NCBI RefSeq assembly: GCF_036226925.1
Contig: NZ_CP109031.1
Location: forward strand, 248,001 to 312,000
DNA length: 64,000 bases
Origin: Streptomyces sp. NBC_00659
GTDB lineage: Bacteria; Actinomycetota; Actinomycetes; Streptomycetales; Streptomycetaceae
Direction: 5' to 3'
The notes beneath the pieces were generated by a model. The model did not search any database, had not been told where the DNA came from, and was given only the letters and a program-made list of their open reading frames with translations. Shown piece after piece: positions 50,201 through 57,393 of this stretch. Both the position numbers and the translations under genes were made by a program. The stretch's first letter is position 1. Each line of letters starts with the position of its first letter.

Positions 50201-51933
50201 CCGGCGACCTGTTCCCCTCCACCTCCGACGACGGCGTCAGGAAGTTGTGGGCCATGGTGCGGCCGGCGCTGGCGTCCTTCGGGCCCTCGTGGCCCGGGCG
50301 CAGCCGCTACCTGCGCTGGTATCACCTGATCGGCCAGTTCACCGACGCCTTCTCCGAGCCCGCCCGCGTCGCCTGTGCTCTGCTCGGAGACGACCCTGAC
50401 CAGGTCCGCAGGCTCGCCGTGGCCGCGCATCACCCGGACGACCGCGTCGTCTTCCTGGACCACCTCGCACAGACGTGGCCCGACCGCCCCGAAGTCCTGG
50501 CCACCGTCCAAGCCGCCACCACCGACCCCGAACCGGGCATTCGCCGCAGCGCCATGGCGGCGCTGAAGGCGTACTGGCCCGACCACCCCGAAGCCCTGGC
50601 CACTGTCTGGGCCGTCCTCCAGGCCACCGTCACCGACCCCGACATGGACGAAGCTTTCCGGCCCTTGCTGGAAAAGCACTGGCCCGACCCCGACGAGGTT
50701 TTGGCCACCATCCAGGCCGACGTCGAGGTCCTCGGCCCCTCCGCCGACATCGAAGATTCGTTCCTGGGGCTGCTGGCAGCCTACTGGCCGGACCGCCCCG
50801 AAACCCTGACTGTCGTCCAGGCCGCCACCGCCCATCCCGATCTGTACATACGGTGCATTGCCCTGGAGGAGCTGGCGAGGCACTGGCCCGACCGAGCAGA
50901 AACCCTCGCCAGCATCCAGACCGCCGCCACCCACACCGACCAGCACGTCCGCGGCACCGCCCTGCGGCTGCTGGTACAACGCTGGCGCGACCGGCCCGAA
51001 ACCCTGGCCGTCATCCAGGCCACCACCACTCACCCCAGCGAGGAGGCCCGCAGCACCGCCCTGCACCTGCTGGGCTCGGGCTGGCCCGACCGACCCGACA
51101 CCCTGGCTGCCGCGGTCCGGGCCACCATCGATCCCGAGGTCTCCATCTGCCTCGCCGGCCTGTCGGCGCTGAGGGCGTGCTGGCCCGAAGGGCCCGAAGT
51201 CCTCGCCGCCGTCCAGGCCGTCGCCACCACCCTCCCCACCCCGGACCTCAACCGCTTCGACGTATGGCTGTGGGGCTCCGCCCGCCGTGAAGCCCTGGGA
51301 CTGCTGGGGCGGCACTGGCCCGACCACCCTCAAACTTTCGCCACCGTCCGGACCGCCACCACCACGGCCGACCCCGACGTCCGCTGCACCGCCCTGTCGC
51401 TACTGGCAGAACACTGGTCCGACCGACCCGAAGCCCTCGCCGCCGTCCAGACCGCCGCCACCGACTCCGAGGACCCCGTCCGCCGCACCGCCCTGTCACT
51501 ACTGGCAGAACACTGGCCCGACCGACCCGAAGCCCTCGCCGCCGTCCAGGCCGTCCCTACCGACCCCGGCCCCGACCTCCGCCACACCGCTCTGCAGTCA
51601 GGGGAGAGACATCTGCCTCGTGACCCGCAGGTATACGGCCCGACAGCAGAGTCTGCCGTTCACGACCCCAGCCCCGACGTCCGAACCCTGGGTCTCGGGC
51701 TCGGCACCCTTCACCTCGCCGACTGGCACGACGGATCCCGCCTCCACACCCACGCCCGCACAGAGACGGACCCGGACGCACAACGCCGGATCCTACGGAT
51801 GATCGCGCTGGAATGGCCTGCTGACCCTCGCACCGCCAACCTGCTGTGGGACCTGATCACAACACCGGATGTCGACGACGATGTCAGGGACTGTGCTCAG
51901 GACCTGACAGCGGTACTGGACGACCGCCTCTGA
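47227..51933 (+). CDS. GT-B glycosyltransferase-like domain - NACHT ATPase - HEAT repeat protein (STAND type)
   Basis: 1568 aa from ATG 47227 (AGGGGG 8 bases upstream; the frame opens slightly earlier at a TTG). Residues 1-400 look like a GT4 glycosyltransferase: EHGGITAFNRQLCRALAETGA, VLLLGRLKDWQVKGVDIAARAL, and PSRAEEFGLAGLEAATAGVPLL (E-x7-E near 305-313). Residues about 545-900 are a NACHT ATPase: Walker A GDPGTGKST (553-561), Walker B VVFDGLD (639-645), VVTSRP, and ELTGIPLLLTHLA. Residues about 1060-1500 are HEAT-like repeats of 32-33 residues (HWPDRPEALAAVQ...DPDVRRTAL). Bacterial STAND/NACHT proteins with N-terminal effectors and C-terminal sensor repeats are often anti-phage; a glycosyltransferase-like effector is unusual. 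No signal or membrane segment. Role inferred from architecture. Confidence 0.85.
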   Translation: MTDGTTGTTARILAMATLWEPEHGGITAFNRQLCRALAETGAQVFCAVRRMTEESWDDAQALGVTLLALPRVSGAGDDPALGYVPVLPGGVVPDIVVGHGRGTGPLALALKRSAYRAARLVQVVHMAPSDQESLPSGTDESAQAEELARFEVELASQADQVLAVGPHLTGWLRKELPPEAASRLVRLDPGFDDTDAPDIPAALPSWRRPGSHKVLLLGRLKDWQVKGVDIAARALTHALDHLPHQTEVDLTLHDAQGDGQSLRVKVMEWAARSERLSVTVEHGPVEGAWLRRERKNADLVLMPSRAEEFGLAGLEAATAGVPLLVSDRSGVGMLLREVLPVRDADQVVIPVTDRQEEDAATWGRRIAAVLADREAAFDHAALMRRVCAAERTWATAAQAVLTAIPAAAPADAPSEGDAAPGGRDPVAAVTGAPAGEGCLAEAVGRYAEQVRRTWGHLDLEDLVHPSERDDRSPVWLREVFVAPAVRAEPAPADLPEELARRLEETGDLPPAPADSSREAWARRRQYFAHRDAPALDALRVLAHPKARRAVLLGDPGTGKSTLARYLTLTLLEDDAADGPLAALAGQVPVVVDLHAYARVRADRACEEFEEFLGRLHEDRSMAPPWAVMRDLLESGRATVVFDGLDALSDPRAREDAAHRIAGFADRWPRAHLVVTSRPVGHRPDALRDAGFAHHQLQHFDELRVETFARRWYASSCPTDPAEGERLAEQLIAAVRTLSPVRELTGIPLLLTHLAATGRHQALPHDRRAVHERAVTVMVAQWERATRSLQASLPGSVREVLAALGAREHTEILQQLARAMQEGGAGISGNHIHVRELEDVVRGHLQGRHGVDRQVARLAAQALIGRLRTGTFLLAHQGGGVFGFVCRGFLDHLAATALVGAYTDRQEWTPEQFMDEVVVRRAVDPDWHEVLPQVIGRLQDTEVATAVDRVLALAATGPLPRRQAATLALRALAEAGATDTLTPQGIAAVDAATGDLFPSTSDDGVRKLWAMVRPALASFGPSWPGRSRYLRWYHLIGQFTDAFSEPARVACALLGDDPDQVRRLAVAAHHPDDRVVFLDHLAQTWPDRPEVLATVQAATTDPEPGIRRSAMAALKAYWPDHPEALATVWAVLQATVTDPDMDEAFRPLLEKHWPDPDEVLATIQADVEVLGPSADIEDSFLGLLAAYWPDRPETLTVVQAATAHPDLYIRCIALEELARHWPDRAETLASIQTAATHTDQHVRGTALRLLVQRWRDRPETLAVIQATTTHPSEEARSTALHLLGSGWPDRPDTLAAAVRATIDPEVSICLAGLSALRACWPEGPEVLAAVQAVATTLPTPDLNRFDVWLWGSARREALGLLGRHWPDHPQTFATVRTATTTADPDVRCTALSLLAEHWSDRPEALAAVQTAATDSEDPVRRTALSLLAEHWPDRPEALAAVQAVPTDPGPDLRHTALQSGERHLPRDPQVYGPTAESAVHDPSPDVRTLGLGLGTLHLADWHDGSRLHTHARTETDPDAQRRILRMIALEWPADPRTANLLWDLITTPDVDDDVRDCAQDLTAVLDDRL
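51388..51585 (+). repeat. two nearly identical adjacent 99-bp HEAT-coding units
   Basis: Units starting at 51388 and 51487 share about 61 of their first 63 bases (one base change alters Ser to Pro in the W-x-DRPEAL motif, one is silent). Both keep a strict 33-codon period. Other HEAT units in the same gene are far more diverged, so these two arose by a recent duplication. Confidence 0.75.
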
Positions 51934-51999
51934 GGCTGCACCGCCGCCACGGCTACGCCACCGCCACCCCGGAGCCGCTCGAACGGATGAACGCTGCGT

Positions 52000-52028
52000 C
52001 ACCCCGGCGTGGATCCGATGCCGGGGTG
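52000..52028 (+). terminator. hairpin after the NACHT gene
   Basis: CACCCCGGC / GCCGGGGTG, a 9-bp stem with an 11-base loop, starts 67 bases after the stop codon. Probable terminator of the NACHT transcript. Confidence 0.5.
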
Positions 52029-52280
52029 CCTCTCCTTGACGGCGTCCCTGCAGATCCGGGCCTCGCGAACCCCCAGCCGGCTGAGGAAACCGGCGCCCGG
52101 AGACGACTGGGCCCCCGGCATCGCCGAAGGTTCAGCCAGCGGGACGCGCCGGCCCGCATTGCCGAGGCCTGCCCGACCGCCGTCGTCACCTATGAACAGA
52201 TCCTGTAGCCGGTCCGGTGCCGGTTCGGCGGATGCCGCCCGGCCGGGTCGTGAGGCCCTGGCTGTCCGTATCCGTGTGGC

Positions 52281-52311
52281 AGCCCCGTCCCGGATCCGTC
52301 CGGACGGGGCT
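52281..52311 (+). terminator. hairpin followed by short T-run
   Basis: AGCCCCGTCC / GGACGGGGCT, a 10-bp stem with an 11-base loop, followed by GTTT. It looks like an intrinsic terminator, although no intact gene ends directly before it. The stretch 51934-52437 holds nothing else that I recognise. Confidence 0.55.
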
Positions 52312-52437
52312 GTTTCGCGTGCCGCTCACTATTTTTCGGAGTTCGGCGGTCTGAGGATGTCGAGAACGTGTCACCCGAACCGTCCCAGGGACATCAGCGG
52401 CCACCGTCGGCCGCACGAAGACGAAGGAGAAGCAGGC

Positions 52438-52878
52438 ATGGCGATTCAGCGGATGGACAATGTCGGCATCGTCGTCGAGGACATGGATGCCGCCGTCGCG
52501 TTCTTCGTGGAGCTCGGTATGGAATTGGAGGGCAGGGGGGAGGTCGAGGGCCTCTTCGCCGACCAGTGCACGGGACTCGACGGCGTCCGCTGTGACATCG
52601 CGATGGTCCGAACCCCGGACGGTCACAGTCGGCTCGAGCTGGCGAAGTACCGCAGCCCCGCAGTGATCAGCGCCGGACCGCGCAACCGGCCGCACAACAT
52701 TCTGGGCACGCACCGCGTCATGTTCGCCGTCGACGACATCGAGGACACCGTTGCCCGCCTGCGCCCTCACGGCGCCGAACTCGTCGGCGAGATCGCCCGG
52801 TTCGAGGACAGCTATCTGCTCTGCTACCTCCGCGGCCCGGAGGGCATCATCATCGGACTGGCCGAACAACTGCGCTGA
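52438..52878 (+). CDS. VOC (glyoxalase-like) family protein
   Basis: 146 aa from ATG 52438 with GAAGGAGA 8 bases upstream. Two beta-alpha-beta-beta-beta modules are seen: MDNVGIVVEDMDAAVAFFVELGMELEGRGE with SRLELAKY, and THRVMFAVDDIEDTVARLRPHGAELVGE with GPEGIIIGLAEQL. The first-strand metal His of many VOC enzymes is Asn here (DNVGIV), so metal binding may differ. VOC proteins act as glyoxalases, dioxygenases or antibiotic-binding proteins. It stands alone between debris, so the role is open. Confidence 0.85.
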   Translation: MAIQRMDNVGIVVEDMDAAVAFFVELGMELEGRGEVEGLFADQCTGLDGVRCDIAMVRTPDGHSRLELAKYRSPAVISAGPRNRPHNILGTHRVMFAVDDIEDTVARLRPHGAELVGEIARFEDSYLLCYLRGPEGIIIGLAEQLR

Positions 52879-52931
52879 GACGGAGGCGGCGGCACCCGTA
52901 TGCGAGGCGCCCGCCACCACCGGCTGCCGAA

Positions 52932-53087
52932 CCGCGCCGTCCGGCAAGTCCCACCTGCTGATCGCGCTGGGCATCGCAACCGCCATGGCCGGCTACCGCG
53001 CCCGCTGCACCACCGCCGCGGCCTTGGTGAACGAGCTGGTCGAAGCTGCCCACGACAAACAGCTGGGCAAGGCCTCCGGGCGACACA
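52932..53087 (+). pseudogene. istB: istB (IS21 helper ATPase) fragment
   Basis: About 50 codons read PSGKSHLLIALGIATAMAGYRARCTTAAALVNELVEAAHDKQLGKASG. This is the Walker A and following helices of IS21-type IstB (usually GTGKSHLLIALG...AGYRVRY). The first P-loop residues are altered and both ends are missing. No istA was found nearby. Confidence 0.65.
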
Positions 53088-53170
53088 GGATCTTCGTCAA
53101 CTGGGTCCAGCGGAAGCCGATATGCCGGACACTGAGCGACGTCAGAGCCAGGCTGAATGGCGCCAGCGAC

Positions 53171-53899
53171 TCAGGAAAGCCAGTCGGCGTAGCGGGTGGA
53201 GGCGAGGTGGGCGTCCTTGTCGGTGAGGACGTCACCCTTGACGACGGCAAACATGCCGGCGGTGGGGTCGGTGACAACGGTGCGGCCGTCGCCCTTATGA
53301 GTGAGGGTGATCCGGCCCAACTCGTCCAGGGAGAAGACCTCGGGCCCGGCGATGTTGCGAATGCCCCCCAGCGGGGCGCCCGCGGCGACTTCCGCCACCG
53401 CGTCGGCCACGTCCTTGGAGGCGATCGGCTGGATCGGCGTGGCGGGCAGCCGGACGGTATCGCCGTCGGCGGTCCAGGACAGGACAGCGTCCATGAACTC
53501 CATGAACTGCGTCGCGCGGACGATCGAGTAGGGGACCGGCCCGGCCGCGAGGACATCCTCCTGGAGCACCTTGGCCCGGTAGTAGTCCAACTCCGGCACC
53601 TGGTCCGCGCCGACGATCGAGAGAATGACGAAGTGGCCGACGCCGCCCTTCCGGGCCGCGGCCAGAAGGTTGTCCATCGAGGTCTGGAAGAAGGCCGGGG
53701 AGGCTTCGTCGAAGGTCGGGGAGTTCGTCAGGTTGACGATGACGTCGGCCCCAGCCACCGCCTCGCCCAGTCCCTGGCCGCTGATGACATCGATTCCGGT
53801 GGACTGCGAGTGCGGCACCGCCTCGTGCCCGGCGGCGTTCAGGTTCTTGACGACCTGCGACCCGATCAGCCCCGTACCGCCGATGACCGCGAACTTCAT
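53171..53899 (-). CDS. NmrA-like NAD(P)-binding protein (atypical SDR)
   Basis: 242 aa from ATG 53899 (AAAGG upstream). Rossmann motif GGTGLIG (residues 7-13), then ADVIVNLTNSPTFDEAS, HFVILSIVGADQVPELDYYRAKVLQEDVL (Y..K pair) and PYSIVRATQFMEFMDAV are typical of NmrA/SDR5-type proteins that act as redox sensors or quinone-linked reductases. No conserved partner is next to it. Confidence 0.88.
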   Translation of the reverse strand: MKFAVIGGTGLIGSQVVKNLNAAGHEAVPHSQSTGIDVISGQGLGEAVAGADVIVNLTNSPTFDEASPAFFQTSMDNLLAAARKGGVGHFVILSIVGADQVPELDYYRAKVLQEDVLAAGPVPYSIVRATQFMEFMDAVLSWTADGDTVRLPATPIQPIASKDVADAVAEVAAGAPLGGIRNIAGPEVFSLDELGRITLTHKGDGRTVVTDPTAGMFAVVKGDVLTDKDAHLASTRYADWLS

Positions 53900-54189
53900 G
53901 ACATGCCTTTCGCCGGGAGATGTGTCCAAAATATCGCACAAAATCCTCTATGCAGATGTTTGATATCAGGTCAGGGTTCGTGCATCCAGCCACATGTTGC
54001 TCAACTGGCGAACTCCGCGGGACCTCCCGTCGGCCTGCCCGCGGGCTCGCAGGACGTCGAACCGACGGACCAGCCGGTCGTAGTAGGCGAAGGAACTGAA
54101 GACGCTGCCGACATTCCGCCGCAAGGCCGAGAAAGTGAAGGTCACCCGGATCGGTCAGATGGGTGAAGCAGCGAACCAGAAGGAAGCGG
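53900..54189. other. intergenic with a short leftward protein-like scrap
   Basis: Read leftward, 53970-54160 gives VTFTFSALRRNVGSVFSSFAYYDRLVRRFDVLRARGQ ... QLSNMWLDARTLT and a stop. It looks like the end of a protein but no family was recognised and no start exists. Confidence 0.35.
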
Positions 54190-54746
54190 GTGGACATAAC
54201 ACGCGGCGCACGGTCCGGCCGTGCTCCTCGAGGAAGTCCACCGAGCGGTACACGGGGCCGGCCCCCGCGGTCGTACCGGAACCACCGCCCGCGGGGATCT
54301 GGGCCGCCAGGCGGCGGGCCGGACGGTGCCGCGCACAACGCCTGCGCGCGACGAACATAACCAGGCAGCAGCTTCCTGGCGCGCACACCATCCGCGCCCA
54401 ATGCCGGCTGGACGCCTGCAGGATGGACTTCCGGATCATGCGGGTCCCACTCGGTCAGCGGCTGTCCCGGCCACAGGCATCCTCTGCTGCCGTGTCTGCA
54501 CGCCGGCTGGACTGACGCTGAAGATCCAGCAGTTCCGGGACGGGCAGTGTCAGGGCTGCACCCAGCCCGGCCACCGTCCGGCCGACGGAACAGGAGCACC
54601 GTCCTTCAACGCCGCGAACACCGTGGTACGGGCGATGTCGACCCGCGCAACCAACTGCGCCTTTCCAGACGCGCTTCGGCCAGACCATCCTGCAAGCGGC
54701 GCCTCAACTCCGCCAACGCCTCATCCGGGCCCATGTGTCCGTGCAT
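54190..54746 (-). pseudogene. HTH (XRE-like) - NTPase gene, heavily frameshifted remnant
   Basis: ATG 54746 opens MHGHMGPDEALAELRRRLQDGLAEARLE. A frameshift follows and then VARVDIARTTVFAALKDGAPVPS and LGAALTLPVPELLDLQR, an XRE-like helix-turn-helix. Further on, another frame reads LTEWDPHDPEVHPAG and LPGYVRRAQ, the linker that precedes the P-loop in a common Streptomyces family of HTH-NTPase proteins. The ATPase core is destroyed. Confidence 0.55.
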
Positions 54747-55032
54747 CCCGCAGTCCCCCAACACCTCAGTGTCCACGATCGTTCATCATCGTCCGATCCG
54801 AACCCGGACGTACTCCAAAACCGGGCCGTCTTCATGCGGGGCGCTGCAGTATTCGCCACCGTCCTCACGCGGGCCGGCGCCGTCACCGCAGCGATGGCCG
54901 CGGCAACCCGCTGAGCCGGCTCTGGCGACGGCCGAGCAATCGAGCGACCACCAACTCAGGCATCTGGTCCGCATGAAAGCCCCCCGGTACGGGGAACAGC
55001 CGGACGGCTGGAAGCTCTACACGCTCAACCGG
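54747..55032. other. intergenic, no gene recognised
   Basis: About 290 bases upstream of the lone CRISPR-like repeat. No convincing frame, leader-like AT tract or cas homology was seen. Confidence 0.45.
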
Positions 55033-55060
55033 GGACCATCCCCGCGCGTGCGGGGATCAG
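55033..55060. repeat. single CRISPR-like repeat (type I-E style)
   Basis: GGACCATCCCCG-CGCGTG-CGGGGATCAG: a 28-base unit with a CCCCG/CGGGG stem. It is very close to type I-E repeats of Streptomyces as I recall them (read in reverse: ...CCCCGC-ACACGC-GGGGATGGTCC). Only one copy exists; the next 60 bases hold no second repeat, and no cas gene is in the window. It could also be a plain hairpin. The rest of 55061-55280 has no recognised feature. Confidence 0.4.
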
Positions 55061-55279
55061 ACCCCGTCATCCCCGACCTGCTCGCACGCCTTGAACGAAG
55101 CCTTCAACGGGGGTGTGAAGCTGTATCTGACCAAGGGTCGCCCGTCACCACTCCGACGCCCGGAACGCCGTGCAACGCCGTTTCCGTTCGGCGCTCCGGC
55201 CCTTGAAAACCCGCACTTACGATGCGAACCCGCGGGCCGCCCGGAGGATGTCACCAGGGGCCGTCCCGCACTGGGCCCA

Positions 55280-55420
55280 TGCGATACCGACACCTGCGTG
55301 CATGCGCACGGCCTGGTCGCCCAGGCGCCGTCGGCAGGTCATGCCCGAGCCGAAGCCCGGCTCCTGGGGCAGGTACTCCCACTGGGCCGCCCGATAGCGA
55401 GCCGGCAACAGGGCCGCGGT
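55280..55420 (-). pseudogene. IS5-type transposase N-terminal fragment
   Basis: Read leftward, QWEYLPQEPGFGSGMTCRRRLGD matches the N-terminal HTH-like region of IS5-group transposases (usually WEYLPQELGFGSGMTCWRRLRDW). The sequences on both sides are unrelated read-through. Confidence 0.5.
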
Positions 55421-55538
55421 GGCCGGTCCAGGGTGCGCGCAGCGCATCGCGTGGGCGACGCCGAACGCGTCCTTGACGGGCCGGCGCGGCCCGGACACTG
55501 GACGAGCGGGTGGCCCCACCTCACCCCGGGCCCGGCGC

Positions 55539-55838
55539 TCAACCGTGGGTGGTCACCGTCGTACCCGCGTAGGAGCCGATCAGGGTGACCTCCTCGCGAG
55601 TGAGGTCGTCGGCGAGTCTGATGCCGAGTTCGCGTTGGAACTCCTGGAAGGCGGCCAGCTTGGGCAGGCCCTCGCCGTCCACGACATGGACGAAGGTGAC
55701 TCCGTCGGCCAGCCGGAAGCTGCTGTACCGCAGCCCGGCCGGGGTCTCCGTCGCCAGATCGGCGAAGACGTTCTCGATCAGTCGCTGGTTCTCATCGGCC
55801 GATTCCGGCTTGGTCCGGTAGCGGATCACTGTGCTCAT
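55539..55838 (-). CDS. small ABM-like protein, function unknown
   Basis: 99 aa from ATG 55838 with GAGGAGAG at 5-base spacing. The pattern STVIRYRTKPESADENQRLIENVFADLATETPAGLRYSSFRLADGVTFVHVVDGEG fits a ferredoxin-like (ABM/stress-responsive) barrel. It is divergent from the MFS/ECF-sigma operon, with the large nested palindrome between. It is often such small proteins that a SigG/SigJ-type sigma factor turns on; that link is inferred. Confidence 0.75.
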   Translation of the reverse strand: MSTVIRYRTKPESADENQRLIENVFADLATETPAGLRYSSFRLADGVTFVHVVDGEGLPKLAAFQEFQRELGIRLADDLTREEVTLIGSYAGTTVTTHG

Positions 55839-55862
55839 GAGGCTCTCCTCTGCGCGATCGGT

Positions 55863-55953
55863 TCGCTGTCACTGGTTCTGACAACGCGAACGCCTCTGAC
55901 TCATCGCGGCGATGAGTCGGAGCCCTCTGGGTTGTCAGTACCAGTGACAGCGA
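55863..55953. promoter_or_regulatory. nested palindromes in a divergent promoter region
   Basis: Two outer arms, TCGCTGTCACTGGT (55863-55876) and ACCAGTGACAGCGA (55940-55953), are perfect inverted copies. Next to them GACAAC and GTTGTC are also inverted. Thus TGTCA-N7-TGACA occurs twice (55867-55883 and 55933-55949). In the centre GACTCATCGC-G-GCGATGAGTC (55898-55918) is a perfect 21-base dyad. The layout fits paired operators or mirrored promoters controlling both divergent units. Confidence 0.65.
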
Positions 55954-55971
55954 CTTTCTGGAGGATCTCTC

Positions 55972-57393
55972 GTGGGCAGCAAGGACCGGACAACCGTCAG
56001 CCAGCGCTGGGTGCTGGGCCTGGCCTCGCTCGGCGCCGTGATGGTGGCGCTCGACGTGCTGGTGGTAGCGGCGGCGCTCAGCAGCATCAAGCAGGATCTC
56101 GGTGCCTCGATCGAGCATCTGGAGTGGACGGTCAACGCGTACACCCTCACTTTCGCGATGTTGTTGATGATCGCGGCGGGGCTGGGCGACCGCTGGGGCA
56201 GACGGCGGATGTTCGCGGCCGGCCTGGGCTTGTTCTCGGTCGCCTCGGCCGCCTGCGCGCTGGCTCCGTCCGTCCAGTGGCTGATCACCGCTCGGGCCGT
56301 GCAGGGGGTCGGGGCGGCCGTCGTGATGCCCCTGGCGATGGGCCTGATCGGCACGGCTTTCCCGCCCGGACGCCGAGGCTGGGCAACTGGTGTCTTCAGC
56401 GGCCTGACGGGCCTCGGTGTGCTGGCCGGCCCGGTCGTCGGCGGCGCCGTGACCGAGGGTCTCGCCTGGCAGTGGATCTTCTGGATCAACGTGCCCGTCG
56501 GCGCGGTGGCGGTCCCGCTCGTCCTGCTGCGGATCGGCGAGAGCAGGGGCGCGGCTCGCCGCCCGGACCTGCCCGGCCTCGCTCTGATCACCCTGGCCGT
56601 CCTCGGCATCGTCTGGGGTGTGGTCCGTGGTGCGCCGGCCGGCTGGGCCAGTGCCGAGGTGATCGGCTTGTTGTCGGTCGGGGGCCTGCTGCTCCTGGCC
56701 TTCCTCGTCTGGGAGAGCCGTGCGCCGCAGCCGCTGGTGCCACTGGCCTGTTTCCGGTCGAGAGCGTTCTCGGCCGGTAACGCGGCGGGCTTCTTCCTCA
56801 CCGCGGCGCTGTTCGGCGCGGTGTTCTTCATGGCCCAGTACATGCAGGCGGCTTTCGCCGCCGGCCCGCTGGAGGCCGGGCTGCGGTTGCTGCCGTGGAC
56901 CGGCACGCTCTTCCTCGTGTCACCGCTCGCCGGCCGCCTCGTGGACAGGGTCGGTGAACGCCCACTGGTCGCGGCGGGTCTGGGGCTGCAGGCTGTCGGT
57001 ATGTTCTGGATCAGCCTGCTGAGCAGTGGCGCGGCGCGGTACGAGGACCTGGTGGCGCCGCTGATCGTGGCCGGGTGCGGCGTCTCCATGGCACTGCCGG
57101 CGGCCCAGAGCGCGACTGTCGGAGCACTGCCCCGCGAGGCGGTCGGGCTCGCCTCCGGTGTCTACAGCATGATGAGGCAGCTCGGTGGGGCTGTCGGAGT
57201 GGCCGTCCTGGCCGCGGTCTTCACCGCCGCCGGGGGCTACGCGTCCTTCTCCACCGGATTCACCCGGGCCTTCGCCGCGAGCGGCGTACTGTCGCTGCTC
57301 GGCGCGGCGGCGGGACTCTGCATCGGCGTACGGCGCAGCGTGGAGCCCCGCGCCCTGATCGCCGGCCCGGAACCGGTCGAGGAACTTCGATGA
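55972..57393 (+). CDS. MFS transporter, DHA2 (EmrB/QacA-like, 14-TM) type
   Basis: 473 aa, GTG 55972 with GGAGGA at 6-base spacing. Motif A GDRWGRRRMF and motif C GLGVLAGPVVGG are present, with helices throughout. The family exports drugs and toxic organics by proton antiport. The stop overlaps the sigma-factor start (ATGA), so the pump and the sigma factor are made together. Confidence 0.92.
   Translation: MGSKDRTTVSQRWVLGLASLGAVMVALDVLVVAAALSSIKQDLGASIEHLEWTVNAYTLTFAMLLMIAAGLGDRWGRRRMFAAGLGLFSVASAACALAPSVQWLITARAVQGVGAAVVMPLAMGLIGTAFPPGRRGWATGVFSGLTGLGVLAGPVVGGAVTEGLAWQWIFWINVPVGAVAVPLVLLRIGESRGAARRPDLPGLALITLAVLGIVWGVVRGAPAGWASAEVIGLLSVGGLLLLAFLVWESRAPQPLVPLACFRSRAFSAGNAAGFFLTAALFGAVFFMAQYMQAAFAAGPLEAGLRLLPWTGTLFLVSPLAGRLVDRVGERPLVAAGLGLQAVGMFWISLLSSGAARYEDLVAPLIVAGCGVSMALPAAQSATVGALPREAVGLASGVYSMMRQLGGAVGVAVLAAVFTAAGGYASFSTGFTRAFAASGVLSLLGAAAGLCIGVRRSVEPRALIAGPEPVEELR

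Noticed and set aside
48466..51333. Leftward frame of 955 codons opposite the NACHT gene
   Set aside because: Its regular Gly/Val-rich repeats are the mirror of the HEAT repeats on the other strand; no domain or start signal.
51388..51585. Near-identical 99-bp units considered as a CRISPR or mobile repeat
   Set aside because: They keep the reading frame and encode HEAT helices, so they are protein repeats.
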